Shown here one piece after another: positions 1 through 8,421 of a stretch of DNA of 25,837 nt. Each line of letters begins with the position of its first letter. Positions within the stretch are counted from its first letter, which is position 1. The DNA is taken from positions 1 through 25,837 of the forward strand of contig JALNZF010000036.1 in the NCBI GenBank assembly GCA_023229435.1. The letters run 5' to 3'. Under the pieces are notes generated by a model. The model had not been told where the DNA came from. It worked only from the letters and a program-made list of their open reading frames with translations, and ran no database searches. Source of the DNA: Nitrospirota bacterium. Its GTDB lineage: Bacteria; Nitrospirota; UBA9217. Made by a program: the position numbers and the translations under genes.

Positions 1-122
1 AAGGCAACGTTTCCCTCACCTCCTGCCATCCAAGCTACATGGCTTTGGCTTATTGCCATGGCGGGACTTGCACCCGCAAGTGTGTGCGGCCCTTCGCTGG
101 GCACGCCAATCTTTAAGTCTGA

Positions 123-153
123 CCCCAGTTGGCCCCCAGTTGGCCCCAGTTGG
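123..153. repeat. Three tandem copies of a 10-mer
   Basis: CCCCAGTTGG occurs at 123, 134 and 144, directly after the string AGTCTGACCCCAG. The segment just before it (about 60-110) is GC-rich and can fold into small hairpins (GCGGG...CCCGC; GCCC...GGGC). This looks like a decayed end of a mobile element, but no transposase is visible in the window beside it, so the assignment is inference. The rest of 154-353 shows no gene I can support. Confidence 0.5.
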
Positions 154-353
154 CCTACGCCCTCCACGGCTTTCGGAAAAAGGTTAAAGAGTAAATCGTT
201 TATCGTGTGGATGATTATCATGAAAAGCTGTCCTTAGCTGAAGTATTCACGGGATTATATCTTAAATGGCTTTCCAAAGGAAGAGAATATCGATTTTGGA
301 AGTCGCAGACACCGATACCACCTCTCGGTCGGCGGGATTGTTAGAAAATACGC

Positions 354-543
354 AACTACTCAGGTTGTCAGGTTCACGGTTCAATGTTCATAGTTTAGGC
401 TGAAGAAACAACCCAGGAGCTTTGATCCCTATCATCATATCTTTTTTTTAATTCGTTTAGCGGTGTCTACTTGTAAAATTGTTCTATTTTTTTCGGCTTT
501 CCAACCTTGAACCGTGAACCTGGAACTTTGAACCTGAGTAGTT
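354..543. repeat. 190-bp inverted-repeat element, GTTCAAG family copy 1
   Basis: The left arm has AACTACTCAGGTT at 354-366 and CAGGTTCACGGTTCAA at 369-384. The right arm has the exact complements at 531-543 and 507-522. The right arm carries a few extra bases between its two blocks. The interior (385-506) is AT-rich with poly-T and has no convincing ORF. Shorter relatives lie at 3040-3116, 6733-6846 and 21778-21794. The element is non-coding, with the shape of a MITE or REP-like unit. Its right end lies about 40 bp before the truncated PIN gene. Confidence 0.8.
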
Positions 544-570
544 ACAAAAATACTTGTATGCTTACCACCG

Positions 571-861
571 TTGTGTATAATATCACTATGCTCCTCCGAG
601 GCCGGCGAGGCGGAGTCATTGGCGCTCGCCCTTGAACACAAAAGCGCCATCGTGGCAACGGACGACAGGAATGCAATCCGGGCGTGCAAAATGCTTAAAC
701 TTGAATTTATTACGGCCGTCACTGTGCTGGTGCGCGCTGTTGAAAAAGGCATGATTGATAAAGATGAGGGGCTTGTCAAATTACAAAAGCTGCAAACAGT
801 CGGCAGATACCGCAAGACGATCATCGAAGACGCAGTCCGACTGATAAAGGGAGGTTCATAG
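571..861 (+). pseudogene. PIN-domain (VapC-like) toxin, 3' remnant
   Basis: The readable frame gives about 90 residues that match the C-terminal two-thirds of a PIN-domain ribonuclease: the GEAE acidic motif near residue 12, an ALALEHKSAIVATDD segment (the usual position of a further acidic metal-binding pair), then a helical tail. PIN toxins are normally 130-150 residues and begin with a beta-strand holding an invariant Asp. That strand is missing here, and the sequence upstream of about 575 is non-coding and abuts an inverted-repeat element. The reading frame stops two bases before the ATG of an antitoxin, so the pair was an operon, with the toxin gene first. The first catalytic Asp is lost, so the protein is probably inactive and possibly not translated. 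The Met at 571 is an accidental start. Confidence 0.7.
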
Positions 862-862
862 T

Positions 863-1162
863 ATGGCGACAAAAACTTTGAGCATACGCATCAATGACGA
901 CGACTTTAAATTTCTTTCTTCCCGGGCAAAGGAAGAGCGGGGCGACATGTCCACCGCTGTGCGGGAATTGGTGGACCTCGGCAGGACCATGCTCACCGTG
1001 GAAAAGTACAGAAAGAAAGAGGTGTCCCTGGAACGGGCCGCGCGACTGGCCGGGGTGTCGCTCTCGAAGATGATGGACCTGCTCGCTGAATACGGCGTCG
1101 AGGCCAATCTGGAATACGAAGACTATCTCAAGGGACTCAAGACGATCCGTAAAGTGTGGTGA
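863..1162 (+). CDS. UPF0175-family antitoxin with RHH-like N-terminus
   Basis: This is a 99-residue protein. Residues 1-40 (TKTLSIRINDDDFKFLSSRA, then DMSTAVRELVDLG) look like a ribbon-helix-helix DNA-binding region. Residues 50-80 (EKYRKKEVSLERAARLAGVS) match the UPF0175 signature, a Tyr/Lys-rich helix followed by the 'S-x-x-x-AA-x-LAG' helix. UPF0175 proteins are usual partners of PIN toxins, and the PIN remnant lies immediately upstream with a 1-base gap, which supports the antitoxin assignment. A GGGAGG ribosome site at 850-855 precedes the ATG. The gene order (toxin, then antitoxin) is the reverse of the commonest arrangement. With its toxin broken, this is an orphan antitoxin and may only repress its own promoter or protect against a related toxin elsewhere. 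Confidence 0.8.
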   Translation: MATKTLSIRINDDDFKFLSSRAKEERGDMSTAVRELVDLGRTMLTVEKYRKKEVSLERAARLAGVSLSKMMDLLAEYGVEANLEYEDYLKGLKTIRKVW

Positions 1163-1229
1163 TCGGAACGCATAGGGATCGCGTGATTGCTCAGAATGCG
1201 GGCATCGCCCTTACATATCAGAGAATACT

Positions 1230-2918
1230 ATGCTCCTCCTTCTCACCCCTCGATATCTTGCCCTGAAGAACAGGCTTACCCGCCTCGCCCCCGGCGACGG
1301 GTTGAAAACAGCGGTCCTTGGTCTGCTCGGCCTGGGCTTCTGGGCTTTCATGTACGGCATATCCTTCAAGGTCCTCTCCTACTTCAGGACCATCGAAGGC
1401 CTGGGCGACCTTCTTGCGCTCCGGCTGATGTCGATGGTACTGCTGACGTTCTTTTCGATCCTCGTGTTCAGCAACATTGTCACGTCGCTTTCGACCTTCT
1501 ACCTCTCGGGAGAACTCGATATTCTGCACTCCGTACCGATAAAGATCGAGTCCATCTTTCGCGCGAAATTCATCGAGACGATCGTCGATTCATCATGGAT
1601 CACGCTCATCTACGGACTGCCGGTTTTCATCGCCTACGGCATGGTTTTCAAGGCGTCGATCCTCTACTACGTCGGCCTGCTGTTCACCATCATCCCCTTT
1701 CTAATCATCCCCGCCGGCATCGGCATCATGGCGACCATGCTGCTCGTGAATGCCTTCCCTGCCCGCAGGGCCAAGGACGTCCTGGTGCTCTTGAGCCTGC
1801 TGTTCTTCATGGTCCTGTATATCATGATGCGCATGCTCAAACCCGAGAAACTCGTTGACCCTGATACCTTTCCCTCGCTCGTCCAGTACCTGACCGCCAT
1901 GCGCGCTCCGGTCTCGCCCCTGCTGCCGAGCTTCTGGGCAACAGAAACGCTCTCCCCCCTGCTCCGCCGGATCAAAGGAGATGCCCTCTTTTATCTGCTC
2001 ATGCTCTGGAGCACTGCCGGCGCGAGTATCGTGATCGGGGAGTGGGTCTGTGGAAAGATCTACTACACCGGCTGGTCCCGTTCCCAGGAAGGGAAAAAAT
2101 CTCCGATCTCGCGCTCGCGATTTGCGGAGGCGTTCTTCCGCTTCACCGTCCTGCCGTTCCGGGGAAAGATGCGCGCCATCATATTGAAGGACATAAAGCT
2201 CTTCTTCCGCGATACATCGCAGTGGTCGCAGCTCTTCCTCATCTTCGCGCTCATGGTCGTGTACATTTACAGCTTCAAGCTCCTGCCCCTGGAGCGCGCG
2301 ATAATGCCGAGTTTCTTTCTCCAGAACCTGATCTCCTTCCTGAACCTCGGCATGGTGGGGTTCGTGACCGCGTCAGTCGCCATTCGGTTCGTGTTCCCCG
2401 CGGTGAGCCTTGAGGGAGCTTCGTTCTGGATCATCAGGTCCGCACCGCTGTCGCTCAGGGATTTTCTCTGGGCAAAGTTCTGGAGCAGCCTGCTGCCGCT
2501 CCTGGTGCTCTCCGAGATATTGATCGTGCTCTCGAACACCCTGCTCAAGGTAACGCCCTTTATGATGTGGCTCGGCATCATTACGGTCTTCCTGATGACC
2601 TTCGGCATCACGGCCCTCGGCGTCGGCCTGGGCGCCGTATTCCCCAGGTTCAAGCACGAGAACGTGGCGCAGATACCCACGGGTTTCGGCGGCATCGTGT
2701 ATATGCTGTTGACCATGCTGTTTATCGGCGTCGTGATCGCCCTTGAGGCATGGCCCGTGTATAAAATATTCACCTCCCAAACCCTTGGTTACCACATCAG
2801 GCTTTCGGGATGGGTCTCCATTTCAGGTTCGATCATCGCAGTCCTGACCATTAATATTCTTGCCCTCTTTTTACCCATGAAAATCGGTCTGGAACGACTG
2901 AAACAGCGTGAAATATAG
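1230..2918 (+). CDS. Putative ABC exporter, multi-spanning membrane subunit
   Basis: This 562-residue integral membrane protein has two similar halves, each with about six hydrophobic helices. The first half spans roughly residues 25-270 and the second 330-555, separated by a polar stretch around residues 280-310 (SRSQEGKKSPISRSRF). The overall plan and length match the 'putative ABC exporter' group of ABC-2-type permeases, which extrude an unknown substrate when paired with a separate ATPase. No Walker motifs are present. Unusually, no ATPase gene adjoins it: upstream is the TA remnant and downstream is smc. The ATPase must be encoded elsewhere or has been lost. The start codon lacks a clear Shine-Dalgarno sequence. 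An in-frame stop lies at 1173-1175 and I see no better start between it and 1230. Family assignment is from overall pattern; the substrate is unknown. Confidence 0.75.
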   Translation: MLLLLTPRYLALKNRLTRLAPGDGLKTAVLGLLGLGFWAFMYGISFKVLSYFRTIEGLGDLLALRLMSMVLLTFFSILVFSNIVTSLSTFYLSGELDILHSVPIKIESIFRAKFIETIVDSSWITLIYGLPVFIAYGMVFKASILYYVGLLFTIIPFLIIPAGIGIMATMLLVNAFPARRAKDVLVLLSLLFFMVLYIMMRMLKPEKLVDPDTFPSLVQYLTAMRAPVSPLLPSFWATETLSPLLRRIKGDALFYLLMLWSTAGASIVIGEWVCGKIYYTGWSRSQEGKKSPISRSRFAEAFFRFTVLPFRGKMRAIILKDIKLFFRDTSQWSQLFLIFALMVVYIYSFKLLPLERAIMPSFFLQNLISFLNLGMVGFVTASVAIRFVFPAVSLEGASFWIIRSAPLSLRDFLWAKFWSSLLPLLVLSEILIVLSNTLLKVTPFMMWLGIITVFLMTFGITALGVGLGAVFPRFKHENVAQIPTGFGGIVYMLLTMLFIGVVIALEAWPVYKIFTSQTLGYHIRLSGWVSISGSIIAVLTINILALFLPMKIGLERLKQREI

Positions 2919-3039
2919 GTTTTCCACAACCACAATATATTGTGCCTCCTCTGGGAATAGCTACCTCAAGTTGTTATTTTCCCCTTTACAAACCCTCATT
3001 CATGTGATATAAACGGATAAGTTAATAGATATTAAATAT

Positions 3040-3116
3040 GGTTCAGGGTTCAAGGTTCAGGGTTAGCTTTTCAACCTTAAACCATGAACCTGGAACGTTG
3101 AACGTGAGTATGTAAC
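3040..3116. repeat. Inverted-repeat element, GTTCAAG family copy 2
   Basis: The left arm (3040-3064) is three imperfect units of GGTTCAGG/GTTCAAGG. The right arm (3073-3103) is the degenerate complement (AACCTTAAACCATGAACC, then TGGAACGTTGAACG), closing with GTGAGTATGTAAC. That closing string is the counterpart of the GAGTAGTTAC terminus of copy 1. The element fills the last part of the 233-bp gap before smc and ends about 36 bp before its ATG. I see no gene in 2919-3151. Confidence 0.7.
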
Positions 3117-3151
3117 AAATCATCTGCCCGTCTGTTTAAAAGAGGTGGCCT

Positions 3152-6100
3152 ATGCAGCTGAAAACCCTTGAAATGATCGGTTTCAAATCCTTTTCAGACA
3201 AGACTGTAGTTGCGTTCCAGCCGGGCATAACAGCCGTGGTAGGCCCGAACGGCTGCGGCAAGAGCAATATCTCCGACGCCATCCGCTGGGTGCTCGGCGA
3301 ACAGAGCGCCAAACATCTTCGCGGCGACAAGATGGAAGATGTCATCTTCAACGGAAGCGAGAGCCGCAAGCCTCTGGGCATGGCCGAGGTGACCCTCAGA
3401 CTGTCGAACGTCAATGGGACCTTTGCCTCTTCAGAGTTCGGTCACTATCAGGAGATCGAGATCACCCGCCGCCTTTACCGCTCCGGCGAAAGTGAATACC
3501 TCATCAACCGGATCCCCTGCCGCCTGAAGGACATCCGCGATCTCATGATGGATGCCGGCGTCGGCGCGAGGATACACGCCATCATCGAGCAGGACAAGGT
3601 GGACCAGATCCTCTCCAGCAAACCGCAGGACCGCAGGTTCCTGTTCGAGGAAGTGGCAGGCGTGATGAAATACAAAGCGCGCCGCCAGGAGGCGCTCTCC
3701 AAGCTCGAATCGACCAACCAGAACCTGCTCCGGGTGAATGACATCATCATCGAGGTCAAGCGCCAGGTCAATTCTCTCGACCGGCAGGCCCGGAAAGCCG
3801 AGCGCTACCAAAAACTGCGCGCGGAGATGAAGGACCTCGATTTCCGTCTGGCCTCCGTTGATTACTCCGCTCTCGGCGCCGAGTGGACCGCGTCATCGGA
3901 GGAATTCAAAAAGCTGGAAGACGAAGTAACGTCTCTGCACGCCTCCCTCGGCAGGATCGAGTCCACCATCGAGGAGACCAGGGCGGATTCCCTGTCCGCT
4001 GAACATGAACTCGGGACTCTTCAGCACAAGATACACGAGACCGAGACCGCGCTCAGCCGCGCCGAGCATCGCGTGGAGATGTCGAAAAGTCAGATCGCGG
4101 CGCTTATTGAACAGCGCGGCCGCGATCTCGCGGACAGTGAGTACCTGAAACAGGAGACCGCGCGGGTAGTCGCGCTTAAAGCGCGACACGAGGAAGAACT
4201 CGGGGTGCTGGCGTTGTCTATAAACGAGAAGAACGCCGTGTTGAGCGACAGGACTTCTGACCAGGAATCTCTTTTCCGTGCGCTTAATGAACAGGAGCTC
4301 CTGCTCGAGGAGACCAGGACCGGGATCCTGAACGCCATGACGGGCTCGGCCACGGAGAGATCCAGGATCGTGAACTTTGAAGCACGCATCGCGCAGTTGG
4401 ACGATCAGGACGCCCGCGACCTTTCTGAAAAGAAGGACCTGGAGCAGAGGCTCGCTGAACTCACTTCCCGTCTTGAAGGAAAGGAAAGCGAGATCAAAGA
4501 GCTGGCAGTCCGAATGAACGCGGCCCGGGAAGAGCGCCTGGAGGTTGTTGACCGGCTGGAGCAGGCGATCGCGAAGAAAAAAATGCTCGAAGCGGGCCTG
4601 AATGAAAGCAAGAACATGCTCGCGGGCCAGAGCGCCCGTCTCCGCTCCCTGCTCGAACTGGAACAGAGCCTTGAAGGCTACCAGAAGGGAGTACGGACCG
4701 TCATGTCCGCGCGCAAGGAGGCTTCATCGGCGGGAAACCTCGGGACCATCCACGGCCTTGTGGCGGACATGATCGAGACCGAACCGAAGTACGAGGTCGC
4801 GATCGAGGCCGTGCTCGGAGACCGGCTTCAGTACGTTGTGGTGGACTCCCAGACCGATTCACTCAAGGCCATCGATTACCTCAAGGAAAAAAGCGGCGGC
4901 CGGGGCACCTTTCTGCCCAGACAAACGCGCGAGGTAAAATCAGAGCCCTTTCGGAAGAACGGCCATGCCGGCGTCATCGGATCGGCATTGAATATCGTGA
5001 GCTACAAGGACACCTACAGCAGTGTTGCCCAGTATCTGCTCGGCGACGTGGTCGTCGTGGACAACATGGACACCGCACTCTACCTGTGGCAGAAGAACGG
5101 CTTCGACAAGACCGTTGTCACCCTCTCCGGAGAGATCGTGGACCCGTGGGGCGCGGTCACCGGCGGCACCGTCGATTCGACCGGAACCGGCATGCTCACC
5201 AAGCGCCGCGAGATCAAGGACATTGAACACGAGCTGGCTGAGCTCAGGGCCCGGATCGTGGTGCTCGAAGTGGAACTGCTGTCCGTCGAAGCATCGATCG
5301 CGTCGGATACCAGGATCGAAGCAGAGCTTTCCCAGCAGATCCACCGTATGGAACTCGAACTCGTGAACGGCGAAAAGGACCACACGAGCGTCAGGGACGA
5401 CATCGGCCGCGCAGCAGAACGCAGCAGAACGCTCGATACCGAGGCAACAGGACGAGCGGCCCTGCGGCAGGAACTGAACACCGGCATTGAACAATCGAAG
5501 GAATCACTCCGGAACCTCGAGGCCGGCCATTCGAACGCCCAGTCGAACATCGAGGCGATCCAGGGTGAACTTTCTCACAAGAAGGAAGGGCTCGATGCGG
5601 CGCGCTCCGCGATCACTGAGCTCAAAATGGAACTCACCGCGCTTCAGGAAAAACAGGCCGCGGCTGCCAGGACCATCGCAACGCTTGTCCTGACGGAAAC
5701 GGAAATGACCGAGCGTCTTGCGAAGCGCGAGGCTGAGATCACCGGCATCGCCGCGAAGCTCATTGAGCTCGAATCCGCCATCACGAACGCCGAGACCGAG
5801 ATCAAGGGACATATCGGCGTCCTCGAAGCGGAACGCCGTGTCCTTGTTTCAAAACAGGAAGCTCATGCGGTAACGATCCATGCGCTCCGTGCCGCCGAGG
5901 AACAGGCCCGGGAGGTTCGTCATGACATTGAGGCGGCTCAGAAAAGGCTTTCCGCGAATGAGGTCAAGCGCACCGAGCTCCGCATGAGGATCGAGCACCT
6001 GAAAGACACCATATGGAATACCTATCACACCGAACTCGATATCGTGGTCCAGGAACTCGGACAGTTCGAGATCGATCTGGAAGGATCAAAAGCACAGGTC

Positions 6101-6736
6101 GAAGACCTGCGCCAGAAGATCGAACAGATGGGTCCGATCAACGTGGATGCGCTGCAGGAATACAACGAGCTGAAGGAGCGGTACGACATCCTGAGCGCCC
6201 AGCAGAGCGACATCAACGAGTCCATCAGCAACCTCAAGGCCACCATCGCGAAGCTCGATGGTGAGACCAGGGAGCTCTTCAGCGAGGCCTTCAACGCGAT
6301 CCATGAGAAGTTCAAGGAGGTTTTTGCCCTCCTGTTCGAAGGAGGCAGGGCCGAGCTCGTGCTTCTCGACGAATCGAACATCCTCGAATCGGGCATCGAG
6401 ATCATCGCCCAGCCCAGGGGTAAAAAATTCCAGAACATCACCCTGCTGTCGGGCGGTGAGCGGGCGCTGACGGCCATTGCCCTGCTCTTCGCGGCCTTCC
6501 TGGTAAAACCGAGCCCCTTTTGCATGCTCGATGAGGTCGACGCGCCGCTCGACGAAGCGAACGTCACCCGCTTCACCCGCCTTATCCGCGAGATGAGCAC
6601 CCGCTCACAGTTCATCACCATCACGCACAACAAGCGGACCATGGAGATGGCCGACGCGCTCTACGGCATCACCATGGAAGAACCGGGTTGTTCCCGCGTG
6701 GTATCGGTGAAACTGAGAGAACCGGCGTTGGTGTAA
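3152..6736 (+). CDS. smc: Chromosome segregation protein SMC
   Basis: At 1194 residues this is a full-length bacterial SMC ATPase, which dimerises through a hinge and, with ScpA/ScpB, compacts and individualises sister chromosomes. The Walker A motif GPNGCGKSN lies at residues 31-39. Long coiled coils with heptad-like Glu/Lys/Leu patterns follow at about 170-500. The globular hinge is at about 507-680 (YQKGVRTVMSA through DPWGAVTGGT, including the paired-glycine turns needed for dimerisation). The returning coiled coil runs about 690-1030. The C-terminal head carries the signature LSGGERALTAIALLFA near 1097 and Walker B with the D-loop FCMLDEVDAPLDEAN near 1122. The ATG is preceded by AAGAGGTGG. 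The gene appears monocistronic, with repeats filling both flanks. The TAA stop lies inside the terminal motif of the downstream repeat copy. Confidence 0.97.
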   Translation: MQLKTLEMIGFKSFSDKTVVAFQPGITAVVGPNGCGKSNISDAIRWVLGEQSAKHLRGDKMEDVIFNGSESRKPLGMAEVTLRLSNVNGTFASSEFGHYQEIEITRRLYRSGESEYLINRIPCRLKDIRDLMMDAGVGARIHAIIEQDKVDQILSSKPQDRRFLFEEVAGVMKYKARRQEALSKLESTNQNLLRVNDIIIEVKRQVNSLDRQARKAERYQKLRAEMKDLDFRLASVDYSALGAEWTASSEEFKKLEDEVTSLHASLGRIESTIEETRADSLSAEHELGTLQHKIHETETALSRAEHRVEMSKSQIAALIEQRGRDLADSEYLKQETARVVALKARHEEELGVLALSINEKNAVLSDRTSDQESLFRALNEQELLLEETRTGILNAMTGSATERSRIVNFEARIAQLDDQDARDLSEKKDLEQRLAELTSRLEGKESEIKELAVRMNAAREERLEVVDRLEQAIAKKKMLEAGLNESKNMLAGQSARLRSLLELEQSLEGYQKGVRTVMSARKEASSAGNLGTIHGLVADMIETEPKYEVAIEAVLGDRLQYVVVDSQTDSLKAIDYLKEKSGGRGTFLPRQTREVKSEPFRKNGHAGVIGSALNIVSYKDTYSSVAQYLLGDVVVVDNMDTALYLWQKNGFDKTVVTLSGEIVDPWGAVTGGTVDSTGTGMLTKRREIKDIEHELAELRARIVVLEVELLSVEASIASDTRIEAELSQQIHRMELELVNGEKDHTSVRDDIGRAAERSRTLDTEATGRAALRQELNTGIEQSKESLRNLEAGHSNAQSNIEAIQGELSHKKEGLDAARSAITELKMELTALQEKQAAAARTIATLVLTETEMTERLAKREAEITGIAAKLIELESAITNAETEIKGHIGVLEAERRVLVSKQEAHAVTIHALRAAEEQAREVRHDIEAAQKRLSANEVKRTELRMRIEHLKDTIWNTYHTELDIVVQELGQFEIDLEGSKAQVEDLRQKIEQMGPINVDALQEYNELKERYDILSAQQSDINESISNLKATIAKLDGETRELFSEAFNAIHEKFKEVFALLFEGGRAELVLLDESNILESGIEIIAQPRGKKFQNITLLSGGERALTAIALLFAAFLVKPSPFCMLDEVDAPLDEANVTRFTRLIREMSTRSQFITITHNKRTMEMADALYGITMEEPGCSRVVSVKLREPALV

Positions 6737-6846
6737 TACTCGTTCAGGGTTCTCGGTTCAATGTTCGGGAGATAGGATCGAGGCTCATCGTTCATTGAAC
6801 ACTGTTCCCTGATCTTTTACGTTGAACCTTGAACATCGAACTGTAA
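6733..6846. repeat. Inverted-repeat element, GTTCAAG family copy 3, starting at the smc stop codon
   Basis: The left part, GTAATACTCGTTCAGGGTTC, followed by TCGGTTCAATGTTC, is mirrored by the right part at 6818-6846 (TTTTACGTTGAACCTTGAAC, then ATCGAACTGTAAAC). The outer motif GTAATACTC matches the termini of copies 1 and 2. The smc TAA at 6734-6736 falls inside this motif. The remainder of the gap to 7052 holds no gene I can support. Confidence 0.7.
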
Positions 6847-7052
6847 ACTTTGTTCTCCTCACTTTCAACTTCCCATTCACCTATTCCTAATGATATTCTC
6901 CTGCCAACCGTGCTGGCCGCAGGCCGGGGAAAAGACGATTTCAAGTTCATCCTCCGGCCTAATATCGAGTTTTGAGAAGAAAGAGATTTATGAAGCCCTG
7001 CACGGGGAAAGAGAGTACAGCGTAGACCTTAGAGGAGAGGAACGAGAGTCCG

Positions 7053-8045
7053 TCAAAACGCAAGGTCAGGATATGCGAATTGTTCTTGAAAACCGGCGTC
7101 ATTGCCCGGTAAGCTTTTATTCATGGCGTGATCCGACTTCCATCTGAGAATATCCCTTCTGGGGAGATGCACCAGCGGATCGAAGGAGACGGGTAATAAT
7201 CTATCCGGCTGCAGACGCGTTCCGATCTCAGCGAGCATCAGCGCGCTTTTCCATAAACGGCTGCGCGAGGGGGCCCCGAGAACAGCCGTGTAAATAAGAC
7301 CCTTGTCCGTATCAATGGCGCCCACAAAGCAGTGCCTCGCGTTGCAGGTAAAGCCGGTCTTCCCGCCTATCATGTCAGTTCGGGACCACAGCAGATTATC
7401 CGTATTCGAAAGATATAATTCCCTGCCTGCCGCTGTTTTGACCAGCCATTCTTTTTTCCCGAGGATCTCCCGGATGAGCGGGTACGTGAGCGCTTTTTTC
7501 AAAATGATCGTCAGATCGCGGGCCGTTGTATATTGTCTGCCTTTGGGCAGGCCGGAGGCGGTCTCAAAATGGGTATCCTTGGCCCCAATCTCTTTTGCCT
7601 TCTGATTCATCAATGCGACAAACGCAGTCTCTGAACCGCCCGCCGCTTCGGCAAGGGCCACGGCGGCGGAATTGATGGACCTCATGAGTGCCAGATGGAG
7701 AAGGTCTGAGACGGACAGCACATCGTACGCCAAAAGCCTGGGCTTTCCGGAGCGGGCTGCCCGGGCCCTGTTGCTCACCGTCACGCTGGCTGCCGGATCC
7801 AGTCGATCGAGGGCCACCATGGCGGTCACGAGTTTTACCGTGCTGGCGGGTGGAAGCTTGGCCGAAGGAAATTTCTCGGAAAGTACCGAGTCATTCTCAT
7901 CGATCACGATCCACGCCTTTGCCGCGATGCCCTTCCGTGAAAAAGAATAGGCGGGCTGCACCGCTGACAACAGCAGGATTGCAAATACAAGACAATAAAA
8001 AATTCGTTTTATTCGGACTCCTGTTGATGATAAAGGTATGTGCAT
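7053..8045 (-). CDS. D-alanyl-D-alanine carboxypeptidase, peptidase S11 family
   Basis: This 330-residue penicillin-binding protein of the PBP5/6 (DacA/DacF) type removes the terminal D-Ala from peptidoglycan pentapeptides in the periplasm. A signal peptide or anchor occupies about residues 12-35 (IKRIFYCLVFAILLLSAVQPAYS). All three active-site motifs are present: SxxK as S68-T-V-K71, SxN as S123-I-N125, and KTG at 229-231 in IGGKTGFT. The protein ends soon after the transpeptidase fold, with only a polar, Arg-rich tail. It therefore lacks the full C-terminal beta-domain and amphipathic helix of E. coli PBP5, and membrane anchoring may depend on the N-terminus. The start has no Shine-Dalgarno. 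A TATAAT box lies only 8 bases upstream, so the mRNA may be leaderless. It is transcribed convergently with smc. Confidence 0.93.
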   Translation of the reverse strand: MHIPLSSTGVRIKRIFYCLVFAILLLSAVQPAYSFSRKGIAAKAWIVIDENDSVLSEKFPSAKLPPASTVKLVTAMVALDRLDPAASVTVSNRARAARSGKPRLLAYDVLSVSDLLHLALMRSINSAAVALAEAAGGSETAFVALMNQKAKEIGAKDTHFETASGLPKGRQYTTARDLTIILKKALTYPLIREILGKKEWLVKTAAGRELYLSNTDNLLWSRTDMIGGKTGFTCNARHCFVGAIDTDKGLIYTAVLGAPSRSRLWKSALMLAEIGTRLQPDRLLPVSFDPLVHLPRRDILRWKSDHAMNKSLPGNDAGFQEQFAYPDLAF

Positions 8046-8052
8046 TGGTTTG

Positions 8053-8080
8053 ATTATACACTAAAAAAATAAAATGTAAT
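8053..8080 (-). promoter_or_regulatory. Candidate promoter of the S11 carboxypeptidase gene
   Basis: On the minus strand a perfect TATAAT (8053-8058) follows an ATTACA -35-like hexamer (8075-8080, four of six matches) with a 16-bp spacer. Transcription would begin within a base or two of the ATG at 8045, which would explain the missing ribosome site. Confidence 0.4.
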
Positions 8081-8174
8081 GTAATTTATGTCACTTTTCA
8101 AGAATAAATTGGTTCATTCGTATAAAAGTTGAAAAGGCAATGCAGCACCATAGAGGCAGGCAGATCGGAAATAC

Positions 8175-8260
8175 CTATCCGCAGATTTCGCAGATTAACG
8201 CAGATTACGTCTTAAAAAACACGCTGAAAAGGTTTTGAAAATCTGTGTAATCTGCGGATA
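8175..8260. repeat. Inverted repeat built from CGCAGATT units
   Basis: The left arm TATCCGCAGATTTCGCAGAT (8175-8194) is mirrored by AATCTGTGTAATCTGCGGAT at 8240-8259, with a CAGATTAACGCAGATTACG extension on the left. The arms are about 45 bp apart and could form a hairpin. Degenerate CGCAGA-unit repeats like this are scattered through many environmental genomes. A related shorter run (GCTGAAGCACAGAAAGCGCA) lies at 20097-20116. The rest of 8046-8509 has no gene. Confidence 0.7.
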
Positions 8261-8304
8261 AATCTTTGCCTTTCTCTTAGCCTCAGAGGTTTGTCAGGAT
8301 TCTT

Positions 8305-8323
8305 TCAACCAAAACACGAAAGA
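8305..8323. repeat. 19-bp dispersed repeat, copy 1
   Basis: TCAACCAAAACACGAAAGA occurs here and again exactly at 22746-22764, both in non-coding gaps on the plus strand. Outside the 19 bases the flanks diverge (AGACCCAATAAAT versus AGAACCATTTAT). It is probably part of another degenerate dispersed repeat family. Confidence 0.7.
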
Positions 8324-8421
8324 CCCAATAAATTTCGCCTCTATTCCTGCAGGATGAACCGTTCAGGACAGCACGATTGATTACCATTTTATGATCAATA
8401 TATAACTCAAATGCTACAAAC

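Noticed and set aside
70..90. GCGGG-7-CCCGC hairpin as a tRNA T-arm
   Set aside because: The loop does not match the TTCRANY consensus and no acceptor, D or anticodon arms can be placed around it.
192..349. Open frame giving VDDYHEKLSLAEVFTGLYLK and more
   Set aside because: It is about 50 codons, begins after a stop with only a GTG available, has no ribosome site and matches no family I recognise. It may be a gene fragment but cannot be supported.
354..543. GTTCAAG repeats as a CRISPR array
   Set aside because: The units are degenerate, inverted rather than directly repeated, lack unique spacers of constant length and have no cas genes nearby.
6890..7147. 85-codon plus-strand frame after smc
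   Set aside because: Low-complexity Ser-rich start, no ribosome site, and it overlaps the 3' end of the carboxypeptidase gene on the other strand.
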